Shown piece by piece: positions 9,670 to 18,009 of a DNA stretch of 64,000 nucleotides; the first letter of the stretch is position 1, and every line of letters starts with the position of its first letter. Both the position numbers and the translations under genes were made by a program. Origin of the DNA: Bin87 sp963665395 (GTDB lineage: Bacteria; Chloroflexota; Dehalococcoidia; Lucifugimonadales; UBA3495); assembly GCA_963665395.2 (NCBI GenBank), contig OY762251.1:124001-188000 (forward strand), given 5' to 3'. The notes below the pieces were generated by a model. That model saw only the letters and a list, made by a program, of their open reading frames with translations. It was not told where the DNA came from and searched no databases.

Positions 9670-10329
9670 ATGAGCACACCCGCAATCATCGGAATCGTTG
9701 ACCTGGATCAAAACGGCGCGCCGTCCGGCTGGCGCGCCATCTACTGCCACTGGGGCGGCTATCCGGGCGAAGTCGGCTGGCTGCTGCAAACCTTCTACGA
9801 CCGACCGGCTGCGGAGACCCTCATCGCCGGCGGCGCCGTCTCGCGGCTGGGGCCCGATCCCCGAACCCCGGAGGGCGCCACCCTGCGGGATGATTCCAAC
9901 GCTCCCGTTACTCTCCACTACCGCAACATTCCCGGCTACGAGAGCCAGGGAGACATGGCAAGCGCCGGCCAGGTGGAAGATTACCCGTTGCACGACCGCC
10001 GAGGGGAGTTTTGGGCGTCCAACCCCTGGCGCGTCTTCTGGCAGTACCTGCTGGCGCCGGGGCCGGACGGCTCCGAAGTCTGGCTGTGCGCCCGCGCCGG
10101 CCGGCGGGACGGGCGCGCCTACCAGCCCGTTCCGCTGGCCGACGCGCTGGCCGGAGCCGCGCCGTCGGATTGGGAACTGGCCGGCTGGGAAATCCAACCT
10201 CCCCGTTTCAACCGCTTCCGGCTGACCCCGGACGGCGTCACGGACCTGGACACCCTGGTGACGCTCTCCCCGGACGATGTGATTGCGGAATATCGCCACC
10301 GGGTCGTGCCCGGTAGGGGCAACGACTAA
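9670..10329 (+). CDS. Phage-type hypothetical protein, paralogue of next gene
   Basis: 219 aa, ATG at 9670 with AAGGAG seven bases upstream. The N-terminal part reads IGIVDLDQNG, RAIYCHWGGYPGEVGWLLQ and then LIAGGAVSRLGP. The downstream gene has the same order (IGKVDRQGNG, QAIYLGHDGCPDQAG, LISRGYVTWLKP), so the two are tandem paralogues. Similar short proteins with an AIYCHWDGYP-type motif are familiar from phage and plasmid genomes, where no biochemical function is assigned. No signal peptide or membrane segment. Its setting next to a Fic remnant and small accessory genes suggests prophage or integrative-element origin. Confidence 0.85.
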   Translation: MSTPAIIGIVDLDQNGAPSGWRAIYCHWGGYPGEVGWLLQTFYDRPAAETLIAGGAVSRLGPDPRTPEGATLRDDSNAPVTLHYRNIPGYESQGDMASAGQVEDYPLHDRRGEFWASNPWRVFWQYLLAPGPDGSEVWLCARAGRRDGRAYQPVPLADALAGAAPSDWELAGWEIQPPRFNRFRLTPDGVTDLDTLVTLSPDDVIAEYRHRVVPGRGND

Positions 10330-10379
10330 TGAAGGAACATTACCCGCATCGACTTTCACACTCTTTACAGGAGGCAACA

Positions 10380-10898
10380 ATGGCAATACGCGCCATGATC
10401 GGAAAAGTGGACCGCCAGGGCAACGGCCAGGCCATCTACCTGGGACACGACGGCTGCCCCGACCAGGCGGGCGACGCGCTGCTGCAACACTACTCGGAAG
10501 AGGAGCGCATCGACCGGCTCATCAGCCGGGGCTACGTCACGTGGCTGAAACCTATACCCGAAGCATCGGTCACCTACCACGGCGATTACGGTTACTCCTG
10601 GGAAATCTGCCAGCCCCGGACGTTCCGGGGAGGAACCGAGGGGTTCTTCGCCCGCTATTGGGACGTGGGCCCCGAATGGCTGTACGCCTGGACGCCCGAC
10701 GGCTGGCTGGGCAGCGAGGCCATGCCGGGCGCGCCGCCCGAAAGTTACCGCGCCGATTCGGAGGCCCTGCGGGACGCCGACCCCGAATGGCAGGAGTGGC
10801 TACGCCTAACGCGGGAGTTCCAGCGGCCGCAGTCGCTCCATACCCTGATTGACGCCTACCGCGCTCAGATGCCCGGTTCTGAGAATGGCGGTCCATAG
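10380..10898 (+). CDS. Phage-type hypothetical protein, second paralogue
   Basis: 172 aa, ATG at 10380 with a consensus AGGAGG five bases upstream, 50 bp after the preceding paralogue, so probably co-transcribed with it. It keeps the same N-terminal block (AIYLGHDGCP, LLQHYSEEERIDRLISRG) and then diverges into a Trp/Tyr-rich region (YGYSWEICQPRTF, EGFFARYWDVGPEWLYAW). Its 3' end overlaps the end of the convergent gene at 10865-11294 by 34 bp. Function unknown. Confidence 0.85.
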   Translation: MAIRAMIGKVDRQGNGQAIYLGHDGCPDQAGDALLQHYSEEERIDRLISRGYVTWLKPIPEASVTYHGDYGYSWEICQPRTFRGGTEGFFARYWDVGPEWLYAWTPDGWLGSEAMPGAPPESYRADSEALRDADPEWQEWLRLTREFQRPQSLHTLIDAYRAQMPGSENGGP

Positions 10899-11294
10899 TC
10901 AATGGCCGGCGTCGTTTGAGGGAGCAGGTACATCGCATCGTCGGCATAGCCGGCCTCGGTTTCCTCAATAATTATCGCCAGCCATTCGTCGAAGTCCTCG
11001 AATTCCTCCTGGGTCCAGGGCGGCGTGACGCCCAGGACGGCCAGCGCGTAGCGCCAGTGCGACCAGTCTTCCAACGCCACCGGCGCCGCCGTCCCGTCCG
11101 CAGCGCACGGGAAGCAGGAACTCACAGGGCACCGGCCCCTGGGGGTACAGCCCGTCGGGGCTGACGGTTCCCACGGCCCGCAATACCGGGACGTCGAAGA
11201 CGGGCGTCGCGGCGCGGTACGTGTCGTCCAAGGGGTCGTGGTCGCCCGATTGCGCGGCGATGACGACGGCGGCGATGCCGGCGGGAACCTTCAC
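10865..11294 (-). pseudogene. Small hypothetical gene with one apparent frameshift
   Basis: A GTG at 11294 with GGAGGTG nine bases upstream opens VKVPAGIAAVVIAAQSGDHD and runs through YPQGPVPCEFLLP near 11110. The sensible continuation (LEDWSHWRYALAVLGVTPP, TQEEFEDFDEWLAIIIEE, ending PPFSEPGI) is in another frame. The total span is 430 nt, one more than a multiple of three, so a single indel around 11105-11118 explains both halves. Either a real mutation or an assembly error. No family recognised. Confidence 0.65.
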
Positions 11295-11680
11295 GTTGCT
11301 CACCTCCGTTTCGGGTTGGCGGGTTTTCACCAGGAGCCATGCTACCCGGCGGAAGCGAGCTTTCGCGCGGGCCGAGCGTCACCATTTCGCCCGCGCGTGG
11401 TCCGGCGTGAGAGTTACTGCCATATGCGCCTTCTGCGCTGCATTACTTCGCCCGCGCGTGGTTCGGCGTGAGTCTCGTTGCCGCCGCCGTTAAAGCCTCC
11501 GGCAGTTTTGCCGGCGCCTCGTTCCGGCCAGCGGCCGGCGCGGAAAACGTGGGGTGGGAAAGGAGAGGCGGGAAGGGGAGGAGGGAGGGAAAGGGCGGCA
11601 GCGAGTTGGCAATTCCGCCGGTATCGGCGTCACCGCTTTCCGTTGCAATGTTACCCATCACATCAGGAGGTCCCAACACC
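11295..11680. other. Intergenic region with a 24-bp direct repeat
   Basis: No convincing gene. The sequence CGCCCGCGCGTGGT(C/T)CGG followed by CGTGAG occurs twice, at about 11391-11414 and 11449-11472, 58 bp apart. A poly-purine stretch (GGAGGAGGGAGGGAAAGG type) lies at about 11560-11600. Confidence 0.5.
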
Positions 11681-11854
11681 GTGCCTTTCTGTCACCATCC
11701 GGCGCTGGTTGCATTCGGCGCCCGCAGGGCCGGAGCCCGCAGCCCGCGCGCCAGGTCGCCCCCGTGGCGTCCCGCATCCACCAACTCACCAGTCAAACCA
11801 AAGCAACCCAACAGGCCCCACCGACGGGCCTGCAATCAAAAAGGAGCTTCGATC

Positions 11855-12559
11855 TTGATCATTACACCCAAAGAGTTCCCCCTGGAACGCCGCACCGACC
11901 CCAAGCGCCAGGCTGAAGCCGCCGTCTTTGACGCTCTCGCCGGCAGCAATGCCAGCGGCCATGCCCTCTACGAGTGGGGCGCACCCGACCGGCCCCACCG
12001 CACCGACTTCGCGCTCTGGATGGAAGGCGTCGGCCGGTTCGCCGTCGAGGTCAAGGGCGGCCAGTACACCCTGGATGGTGTCCAGTGGTTCCTGCGCGCC
12101 CCGGACGGACTGGAAGCCAAGTCCAGCCCCCTCCAGCAAGCCGATGACGCCGCAATGGATTTGCGCAACGAGGTCCACCGGCAGACCGGTTACAAGGTGT
12201 TCATCATTCCGGTGGTGGTCTTTCCCGACATGGCGCCGGACCAGGTGATCGAGCAGCACGCTGCGCGCACCAACGTGAAGGTGATCTGGGGCACGAAGCA
12301 CCTGCTGGCCGACCTGGAGGCCGTGGCGCGGCGCATCGTGGTGGACCATCCCCCGCGGGCCAATTACATCATCAACGAGGTGAGTGCCATCACCGTGGGC
12401 GCCGACGCTAACTCCGACGGGGCAGCCGATTCCGGTCAGCCTCGTACCGACGCCGCCGCGGAGCCGGCGGTGGAGCAGCTGGAGTTGGCCGGAGCCCACA
12501 TCACCATCCACCACGTGGAGCGGCTGATCGTGCAGCGGGCTCCCGACTGCGGGTTCTAG
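11855..12559 (+). CDS. NERD-type nuclease-related domain protein
   Basis: About 234 aa. Residues 10-130 resemble the NERD fold found in proteins linked to DNA processing: SNASGHALYEWG, then the acidic pair in RTDFALWMEGVGRFAVEVKGG that matches the D...ExK nuclease core, and IIPVVVFPDMAPDQ further on. The start is taken as TTG at 11855 because AAGGAG lies 8 nt upstream and homology begins just after it. A GTG at 11681 in the same frame also has AGGAGG (10-nt spacing) and would add 58 low-complexity residues. The C-terminal tail (about 60 residues) is unrecognised. Probably cytoplasmic; nuclease activity is inferred. Confidence 0.8.
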   Translation: MIITPKEFPLERRTDPKRQAEAAVFDALAGSNASGHALYEWGAPDRPHRTDFALWMEGVGRFAVEVKGGQYTLDGVQWFLRAPDGLEAKSSPLQQADDAAMDLRNEVHRQTGYKVFIIPVVVFPDMAPDQVIEQHAARTNVKVIWGTKHLLADLEAVARRIVVDHPPRANYIINEVSAITVGADANSDGAADSGQPRTDAAAEPAVEQLELAGAHITIHHVERLIVQRAPDCGF

Positions 12560-12621
12560 CATCCGCAGCGCTCTCAGGCGGCCGGGGCTTGACGGCCGCT
12601 TTGCCGGCCCAACGGTCAGCG

Positions 12622-12819
12622 CTATGGATTGCCGGCGGGGTTTCCCGAATCCTCGCCGGCAACGACCTCGGTGACGAGTCCGGCGGCCACCATGGCCGCG
12701 ATGACGTGATGCCGGCAGTAGTGCCGACCACCAACGAGAAACAGCTTCCTGGCGTAAACGGTGTGAGGCTGGCGAACCGGCGGCGTGAGCCGCCCCCCGC
12801 AGGTGTGGCAGGCGAGCAT
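12622..12819 (-). CDS. Small CxxC/CxxH zinc-finger protein
   Basis: 65 aa, ATG at 12819 with GGGAGG five bases upstream. CHTCGGRLTPP at residues 4-14 and HYCRHH near residue 34 give a C-x2-C ... C-x2-H set, so one zinc is likely. A hydrophobic helix (VIAAMVAAGLVTEVV) follows. Divergent from the gene at 13156 across a motif-dense spacer. No named family recognised; DNA- or protein-binding adaptor is a guess. Confidence 0.75.
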   Translation of the reverse strand: MLACHTCGGRLTPPVRQPHTVYARKLFLVGGRHYCRHHVIAAMVAAGLVTEVVAGEDSGNPAGNP

Positions 12820-12944
12820 TACGACCTCCCTCCCGACGTGAACGGGATGGCGAGTTGGAAGCAACGAAATTCTAACGAGCAGGTTCCGAGCTTTCCGGTT
12901 CACCGCCGCATCCGTGTCGCATTGCCCACCTGCCGCAACGTATC

Positions 12945-13085
12945 CAATCCAACGGAAACCGTTGCTTTCCATTCCTATCCTATGGAATGGGTTCCAATGC
13001 AATGGAATGTAACCCACCGCTTTGGAATGGACGGCGTGTCAAACCATTGCAATCCAATTGATACCGACCGATGCCAATCCCAATG
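12945..13085. promoter_or_regulatory. Cluster of GGAAT/ATTCC motifs in a divergent promoter region
   Basis: At least eight (T)GGAAT, ATTCC, CAATGG or CCAAT(CC) words in both orientations occur within 140 bp. One is a perfect arm pair, CCATTCC at 12969-12975 and GGAATGG at 12984-12990. The region separates the leftward gene starting at 12819 from the rightward gene at 13156, so operator or iteron sites are plausible. No protein is known to bind it. Confidence 0.45.
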
Positions 13086-13155
13086 ACCACCCTCAGCCTC
13101 GTGGCGAGAGCAACCGGCTCGCCGCCGCACCGACCTCCAAAAGGAGACCAGCACG

Positions 13156-13452
13156 ATGCGGATACCCGAAAGTGCGGAACTGGTCCGAATCCCCTGCCGA
13201 CTTTGTCCTAGGGAGCACTTTGTTTACGTTCACAAAGAAACCCGCGAGGCGCTCACCTACGACGGTTCCGGCACCCCGCTCCTCTCCGGCGAATCCTTGC
13301 CGAAGGCATTTAACCGGCTTCTCAATGCCCTCTGTGACGAATGCCGGCGCGTCAGGGACCTGGAGCAGGACTTCATCTCCCGTCGCCTGTCTGAGCTCTC
13401 CAGCGAAGCCAGCAGCGGTCCCCACCAGGACGCGGACAGCGGCGCCTGCTGA
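13156..13452 (+). CDS. Small two-CxxC hypothetical protein
   Basis: 98 aa, ATG at 13156 with AAGGAG nine bases upstream. CRLCPREHFVYVHKETREA near residue 14 and NALCDECRRVRDLEQDFI near residue 57 supply two CxxC knuckles, so a four-cysteine zinc site is likely. The C-terminal third is charged and Ser-rich. Function unknown. It precedes the helicase gene by 500 bp and may belong to the same accessory set. Confidence 0.8.
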   Translation: MRIPESAELVRIPCRLCPREHFVYVHKETREALTYDGSGTPLLSGESLPKAFNRLLNALCDECRRVRDLEQDFISRRLSELSSEASSGPHQDADSGAC

Positions 13453-13957
13453 GAACGAACCTGCATGACAAATCACCAGAGTTCGGAACGCAGCAAGCCG
13501 GCTCGCCAACGCCTGCCGTGTTCCACACGCCCACGAGCGAAACCCGTGCCGCCAGCAGACGAAGCTCCAGGCTTGGGTCGTCATTTCAGGTGTATTCCGT
13601 CGGATCAGACTCGGCAGTCGCCGCCGGAGTGGATGCGTGAAATGTCCTGCCGGTACTCATCGGCGGTGGGGCGAGGCTTCCGCAACCCGCCGCTGAAGTG
13701 GAGGCTGCGAGCGCAAAACCCGCAGTGCTTTCCAACCCTGCTCCCGCGCCCGCGAAGCCGCCGTACTCGTCGGCGCGCGCTTGTGCGCTGATGCAACCAT
13801 TCGCCACCGCCACAATGCAACTTTTCGGCGTCAACCTTGCGTTGCGCTGGAGGTCACACCGGCGTTGCCCCATACGGCAGCGGCTCGCCAACGCCATGGG
13901 AGCTATTCCCCAATCCACTCAGAGCCCGCCGAACATCGGGCCAACCCGGAGGTATAT
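13453..13957. other. Gap without a supported gene
   Basis: Open frames here have no ribosome site and no protein-like composition. The last 60 bp hold the GGAGG that serves the TTG start of the helicase. Confidence 0.4.
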
Positions 13958-15736
13958 TTGATCTCACCGATAATCCACCGTTTGCAGCCAGAGTTGGACG
14001 CCCAGCAGAGTGCCGTGGTGGGCCACCTGGAGGGGCCGCTGCTGGTCATCGCCGGCCCCGGCTCGGGCAAGACCCGCTGCATGGTGTGGCGCGCCGTCAA
14101 CCTGCTGCTGCAAGGCGCGGTCACTCCCGCCGAGCTGGCCCTCTGCACCTTCTCCAAGCGCGCCGCCGGGGAACTGCGCCAGCGCTTTGACGCCGCCGCC
14201 CGTGCGGCCGGATGCGCCGACGACCTCTCCGCCGTGCGCATCGGCACCGTGCACAGCCTGTGCCGGCGCATTGTGTCCCAACACAGCAAGGCCGTCAGCC
14301 TCAAACCCGATTTCGCTCTCCTGGACGAGTTTGCCCAATTGGATTTGATGAACGCTCGCTTTCACCAAGTCTTCGGCCCCGACCGGGATGAATTGCGCCG
14401 CCGCGGCTGGCGCACCCGCGAGTTCATCCTGCGCCAGGGCCGTCGATACTTCGAGCGCATCGGCGAAGAGGCCATCGACCCGAAGGCCCTGGCCGACGCC
14501 GACGACCCCTTCCTTTCCGCCATCGGCCGCTGCTGCCTGCGCTACGAGGGCGTTCTCAGAGAACGCGGCGCCCTTGACTTGGCACGCTTACAGGTCGCAG
14601 CCGGCGCTCTGCTACAGGATGATGCAGTCGCCCAGAGCGCCGGCGCCACCGTCAGACATCTGATGGTGGACGAGTACCAGGACACTTCCTGTGTGCAGGA
14701 GCGAGTGCTGCTCCGGTTGGCACAGGCCCACGGCAACCTCGCCGTGGTTGGCGACGATGACCAGAGTATCTACCGCTTTCGTGGCGCCAGCGTCCGCAAT
14801 CTGCTGGAGTTTCCGGAGCGCTTTCCCAACGCCCGGGTGAGGCATCTCAGTGCCAACTACCGTTCTCACGCCGGCATCGTCGCCGCCTGTGACTGCTGGA
14901 TGGCCTCCGCCGACTGGGCCAATCCCAAGCCCGGCGGCAGACCCTTCCGCCACCCGAAGACCGTCGTTCCCAACGCGGCCGTCTCCCACGCCAATTACCC
15001 GTCGGTCATCGCGGTGTTGGGCACCGGCCCGAAGGACGAGGCCGGACAGCTGGCGGAGTTGCTACAGCTGTTGAAGGTACGAGGCGTAATTGCCGACTAT
15101 GGTCAGGCGGCGTTGTTGCTGCACAGCGTGCAGGAACGTTTCTGCGGACACTACCTTAACGCCTTTGCCAAAGCCGGCGTTCCCTTCCACCGCGCACCGG
15201 CTTCGTCTCGACGGGACCACCCGGCGTCGCACAGTTTGGCGAAGGGGTCATCTGCGGAAACACGCTTCCCTGCGGAGCGGGTGTGCATTACGACGATCCA
15301 TCAAAGCAAGGGGCTGGAGTGGCCGGTGGTCGTGGTGGGCTCCCTGGTGGGCGCCGGCGGCGGTGACGACATCGGCCGGGAGTTGGACGCTTACCAACCC
15401 CGACCTCCTTTCGAGCCGGCTCACCGCATCGCGGAACTCGACCGAATGCGCCAGCACTACGTGGCCTTTTCGAGGGCGCGGAACCTGCTGGTCCTCACCG
15501 CCAGCGCACCGCGGGCGCCGCGTTTCGCTCCCCTCTGGGACAGCCTGCCCCGCTGGCCACACCTGGGCGCCGCGGCGCTGAACCAGCTGCTCAGCCAGCG
15601 GTTTGCGCCTGAATCGCTCGGCGACGCTCCGGTTCCATCGGCCAACCTGGTCATCCCACGCGTCAAGCGGCTCGTGGTGCGGCCAAGTAGGGGACGGTCG
15701 GTGAGGGTCAAACCTGGCTGGTTGTCGCCACGGTAG
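13958..15736 (+). CDS. UvrD/PcrA-like superfamily 1 DNA helicase, compact
   Basis: 592 aa, 3'-5' type ATP-dependent DNA translocase by family. The start is TTG at 13958 (GGAGG five bases upstream); upstream residues in the frame look non-coding. Motifs in order: Q-motif region DAQQSAVV, Walker A AGPGSGKT (32-39), Ia TFSKRAAGEL, II LMVDEYQDTS (about 237), III VVGDDDQSIYRFRGA (about 264), IV LSANYRSH, V CITTIHQSKGLEWPVV, VI HYVAFSRARNLLVLT. All core motifs are present although the protein is shorter than the roughly 700 aa usual for UvrD or PcrA; the 2B-like insertion is reduced. Such short helicases occur in accessory and defence islands. It lies among small zinc-binding genes of unknown role. 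Confidence 0.93.
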   Translation: MISPIIHRLQPELDAQQSAVVGHLEGPLLVIAGPGSGKTRCMVWRAVNLLLQGAVTPAELALCTFSKRAAGELRQRFDAAARAAGCADDLSAVRIGTVHSLCRRIVSQHSKAVSLKPDFALLDEFAQLDLMNARFHQVFGPDRDELRRRGWRTREFILRQGRRYFERIGEEAIDPKALADADDPFLSAIGRCCLRYEGVLRERGALDLARLQVAAGALLQDDAVAQSAGATVRHLMVDEYQDTSCVQERVLLRLAQAHGNLAVVGDDDQSIYRFRGASVRNLLEFPERFPNARVRHLSANYRSHAGIVAACDCWMASADWANPKPGGRPFRHPKTVVPNAAVSHANYPSVIAVLGTGPKDEAGQLAELLQLLKVRGVIADYGQAALLLHSVQERFCGHYLNAFAKAGVPFHRAPASSRRDHPASHSLAKGSSAETRFPAERVCITTIHQSKGLEWPVVVVGSLVGAGGGDDIGRELDAYQPRPPFEPAHRIAELDRMRQHYVAFSRARNLLVLTASAPRAPRFAPLWDSLPRWPHLGAAALNQLLSQRFAPESLGDAPVPSANLVIPRVKRLVVRPSRGRSVRVKPGWLSPR

Positions 15737-15865
15737 GAGCGAGGCTACTAGGCGCAACAGGACTCCCCCGCGGCTCCCTCGCAACGCGCCGGGCCGCCAT
15801 CGGGAAGATGAACGCTGGCCCCTGACCAGTTGCCGAGAATCAACAAGTCATCCAGGAGGGACATT

Positions 15866-16093
15866 GTGTTCAGTTTTTGGATGCTGGCGACCTGCGAGTG
15901 TGGAATATTCGCCAGCGCCCACATCGAATTCTGCCTTTACTGCATCGGCGGTTACGTATTCGTCCACCATCAGGAATGCGGCCCGCAACTGACGTGCTAT
16001 CACGAAGATCACTGCCTCCACCGCGACGCCGACTTCGATCCGCGCTCCGAGAGGCCCGGCGGTGATCCCTCCGATGATGCCGTCGGCGGATGA
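15866..16093 (+). CDS. Cysteine/histidine-rich mini-protein
   Basis: 75 aa. GTG at 15866 with AGGAGGG five bases upstream. Residues 10-50 hold CECGIF, FCLYCIGGYVFVHHQEC, and LTCYHEDHCLHRD, giving enough Cys and His for one or two metal sites. The tail is acidic. No family recognised. The strong ribosome site is the main argument that it is real. Confidence 0.65.
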   Translation: MFSFWMLATCECGIFASAHIEFCLYCIGGYVFVHHQECGPQLTCYHEDHCLHRDADFDPRSERPGGDPSDDAVGG

Positions 16094-16561
16094 CCGCGCT
16101 GCGCAATGCCGGAGCGGAGCGGCGTGGCGTGGCGCTGCCAGCGAAACCGGGCGCCGTTGGCGTTGCGCGAAAAGGCCCGGGGATCGTTGACAAGGGTGGG
16201 AACAAGGTCGCGGAGCAGCCAGGCTGCGACCCGCCTGCCTCACCCTTGCCGACCACGAATCTGCCGGGCTGATTTGCGCCCCGCCTGCTATTACGGCCGA
16301 CAATGTGGCCTCCGCGTTCGCCAGCCGGCCGGCGCCGGGCTTGGACAGCTCGGTACGCTCTCCCAATCCAGGACACGGCGTCAGCTTGACGGGCGACCGA
16401 TGGCCGTCCGCCCAACTTCCGAACTCCGGTAAGCGGCTGGCTTGGCTATTTTTCGCTCCAACCTTCTGATTGGTTGGCGCCACGCCGCCGGCGGGTGGCG
16501 ACGTAAGTCCTGGCGCGAGTCATTGTCTGACCGGCAAGCGCGAGCGGAGCGCGTCCAGTCG
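16094..16561. other. Gap without a supported gene
   Basis: No frame with a ribosome site. A copy of the GAGCGAAAA-TAGCCAAGCC motif (leftward strand) lies at about 16440-16465; the same motif is clustered at 20.6-21.7 kb. Confidence 0.4.
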
Positions 16562-16795
16562 TCATAGCGCCTTAAGCGGCAGACTCAATTGACCGGGGTA
16601 CGGCGCGTCGCTCACCTTCCTTGACCGCCGCTGCCTCCGGGCTTTGGCTTGCCTTGGAGCCTTCCGCAACGTGTAGGGGCGGCTCAGATGCTCAAACCCC
16701 GGCATGACCAGCTGGGTCAGTTCTGGGAAGGGCGGCGGCGGGCTTTTGGATTCATGGCCCTGGTCTTTGGCCGGCTTGTCCTGGGCGGTGTCCAT
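16562..16795 (-). CDS. Small basic protein, partner of an excisionase-like gene
   Basis: 77 aa, ATG at 16795 with GAGGAG six bases upstream, 40 bp after the helix-turn-helix gene at 16836-17099. The N-terminus is polar (MDTAQDKPAKDQGHES) with a Pro run. The C-terminal half reads LTQLVMPGFEHLSRPYTLRK then APRQAKARRQRRSRK, strongly basic. A matching layout (Q..LPGLE, then RPKASKRAKPRQ and RRK) ends the zinc-ribbon protein at 21559-22746. A degraded MDTDRNDSTQG-type copy follows the second helix-turn-helix gene at 18.6 kb. Function unknown; nucleic-acid binding is likely from the charge. Confidence 0.7.
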   Translation of the reverse strand: MDTAQDKPAKDQGHESKSPPPPFPELTQLVMPGFEHLSRPYTLRKAPRQAKARRQRRSRKVSDAPYPGQLSLPLKAL

Positions 16796-16835
16796 TCGTA
16801 TCTCCTCACGACAGGGTGATGGAACTTGATAATGT

Positions 16836-17099
16836 CTATTGACGCGGACTAGCGCGCTGCCGTTGATTGACTGGTGGGCTTGCGGTTCCCACTGTTGAGG
16901 ACGCGCCGGCGTCCGGGTGGTTGTTCTCCGCCGCGGCCAGCAGCTCGTCCAGGGCGTCCGCGGGGATGATGATCCGCCGGCCGAGGCGTACGCAGCGCAG
17001 TTGTCCAGTGCGGCACAACTCCCTGATCAGCCACTCGGAGACCCCGAGTGCTACCGCCGCCTCGGCCACGGTGTAGGCTTTCCGTGGTCGCATTTCCAT
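16836..17099 (-). CDS. Excisionase-family helix-turn-helix DNA-binding protein
   Basis: 87 aa, ATG at 17099 with GGGGAGGAAAGC upstream. AYTVAEAAVALGVSEWLIRE, then LCRTGQLRCVRLGRRIIIP and ADALDELLAAAE form the winged-helix excisionase fold (residues 8-60) used by Xis-type and AlpA-type regulators. The tail is Ala/Ser/Gln-rich. It is followed by the small basic protein at 16562-16795. A second such pair is at 18561-18986. Likely a DNA-bending or directionality factor of a mobile element; no integrase is visible in the window. Confidence 0.88.
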   Translation of the reverse strand: MEMRPRKAYTVAEAAVALGVSEWLIRELCRTGQLRCVRLGRRIIIPADALDELLAAAENNHPDAGASSTVGTASPPVNQRQRASPRQ

Positions 17100-17701
17100 A
17101 CTGCTTTCCTCCCCGCGCCGTCTGGCGTGCGCGTGCGACTTTGCGTTTGGCGGCGATTTTAATCTCGGTCAACAACCGCCACGCCCGGCGTGGCAAACGG
17201 CGTGGCCCGGCTGCTGCTCTTGGACCGTCGATGAAGGCGCCCATTGGCGTGTCAGCCTCCGCTGAGGTTGCCCCACTCCTCTCCAACCTCACCCGCCGCC
17301 GGGTCAATGGGCGGCGGCCGACACGCCTTTGCCGCGATGCCGTCCGAGATTTCCGACGTGAATCGATCAGCGGCCGCGCACTGAGCCGACCGCAATAACG
17401 TGGCAGCGGCTGGCGGCTTGGCGCCGGCAACGCGCCGCGGCTCCGGCGAAAACGCGAGGTCGGAGGGAGTGGTGAAAGGCCAGCGTAAAACGCTCGAAGG
17501 CGCCAGCGCGGGAGACGCGGCGGCAGCGCCCCGCATTTCCCAAGCCGGCGGCTATGGAGGGTCAGAGATAGCCCACCAACCCGCCCGTCAGACGACTGCC
17601 CTCAGGAACCAGTCAAGTAGCGGAGCTGGACCGTTGGCGCCATCTACCCCGGCGGCACGGGCGGGTGCCGTCGCGTCAATCAAGAAGTCGAGGCAAGCAT
17701 T
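17100..17701. other. 600-bp gap without a supported gene
   Basis: Several frames are open because of high GC, but none has a ribosome site, domain or sensible composition. No repeats or strong hairpins were noticed. Confidence 0.4.
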
Positions 17702-17962
17702 ATGCAGAACGAACCCATCGAAATCCGCACCGGCTACGCCAGCCACGAGGACCTGTTGGCCTACGCCGACGGGTTTCTCAAGGCGCAGGCCGTCGCCGCG
17801 GCATTGATCGCCGACCACCTGAGAACCCTTGGCTATGAGGGCGCAAACGCGCTGGTGGCGGAAGTTCTGGAGTTACAGCGTTACCGGTTCTATTCGGAGG
17901 CCGATGGCGATGCCGCACCGGTTTCGTGTCCTGCCTGCGGTCGCCTGATGCCTCCACCCTGA
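17702..17962 (+). CDS. Small hypothetical protein ending in CPACGRLMPPP
   Basis: 86 aa, ATG at 17702 with GAGG eight bases upstream. Residues 12-60 are helical and Ala/Leu-rich (HEDLLAYADGFLKAQAVAAA). The last 12 residues are SCPACGRLMPPP. The same terminal peptide and nearly the same DNA end the IS1182 remnant at 20486. One CxxC alone would bind zinc only as a dimer or with a partner. Function unknown. Confidence 0.65.
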   Translation: MQNEPIEIRTGYASHEDLLAYADGFLKAQAVAAALIADHLRTLGYEGANALVAEVLELQRYRFYSEADGDAAPVSCPACGRLMPPP

Positions 17963-18009
17963 CGTCGCAGCGAAGCGGTCGGCGGCCTGGCGGTATTTGC
18001 GGCGCAGTT

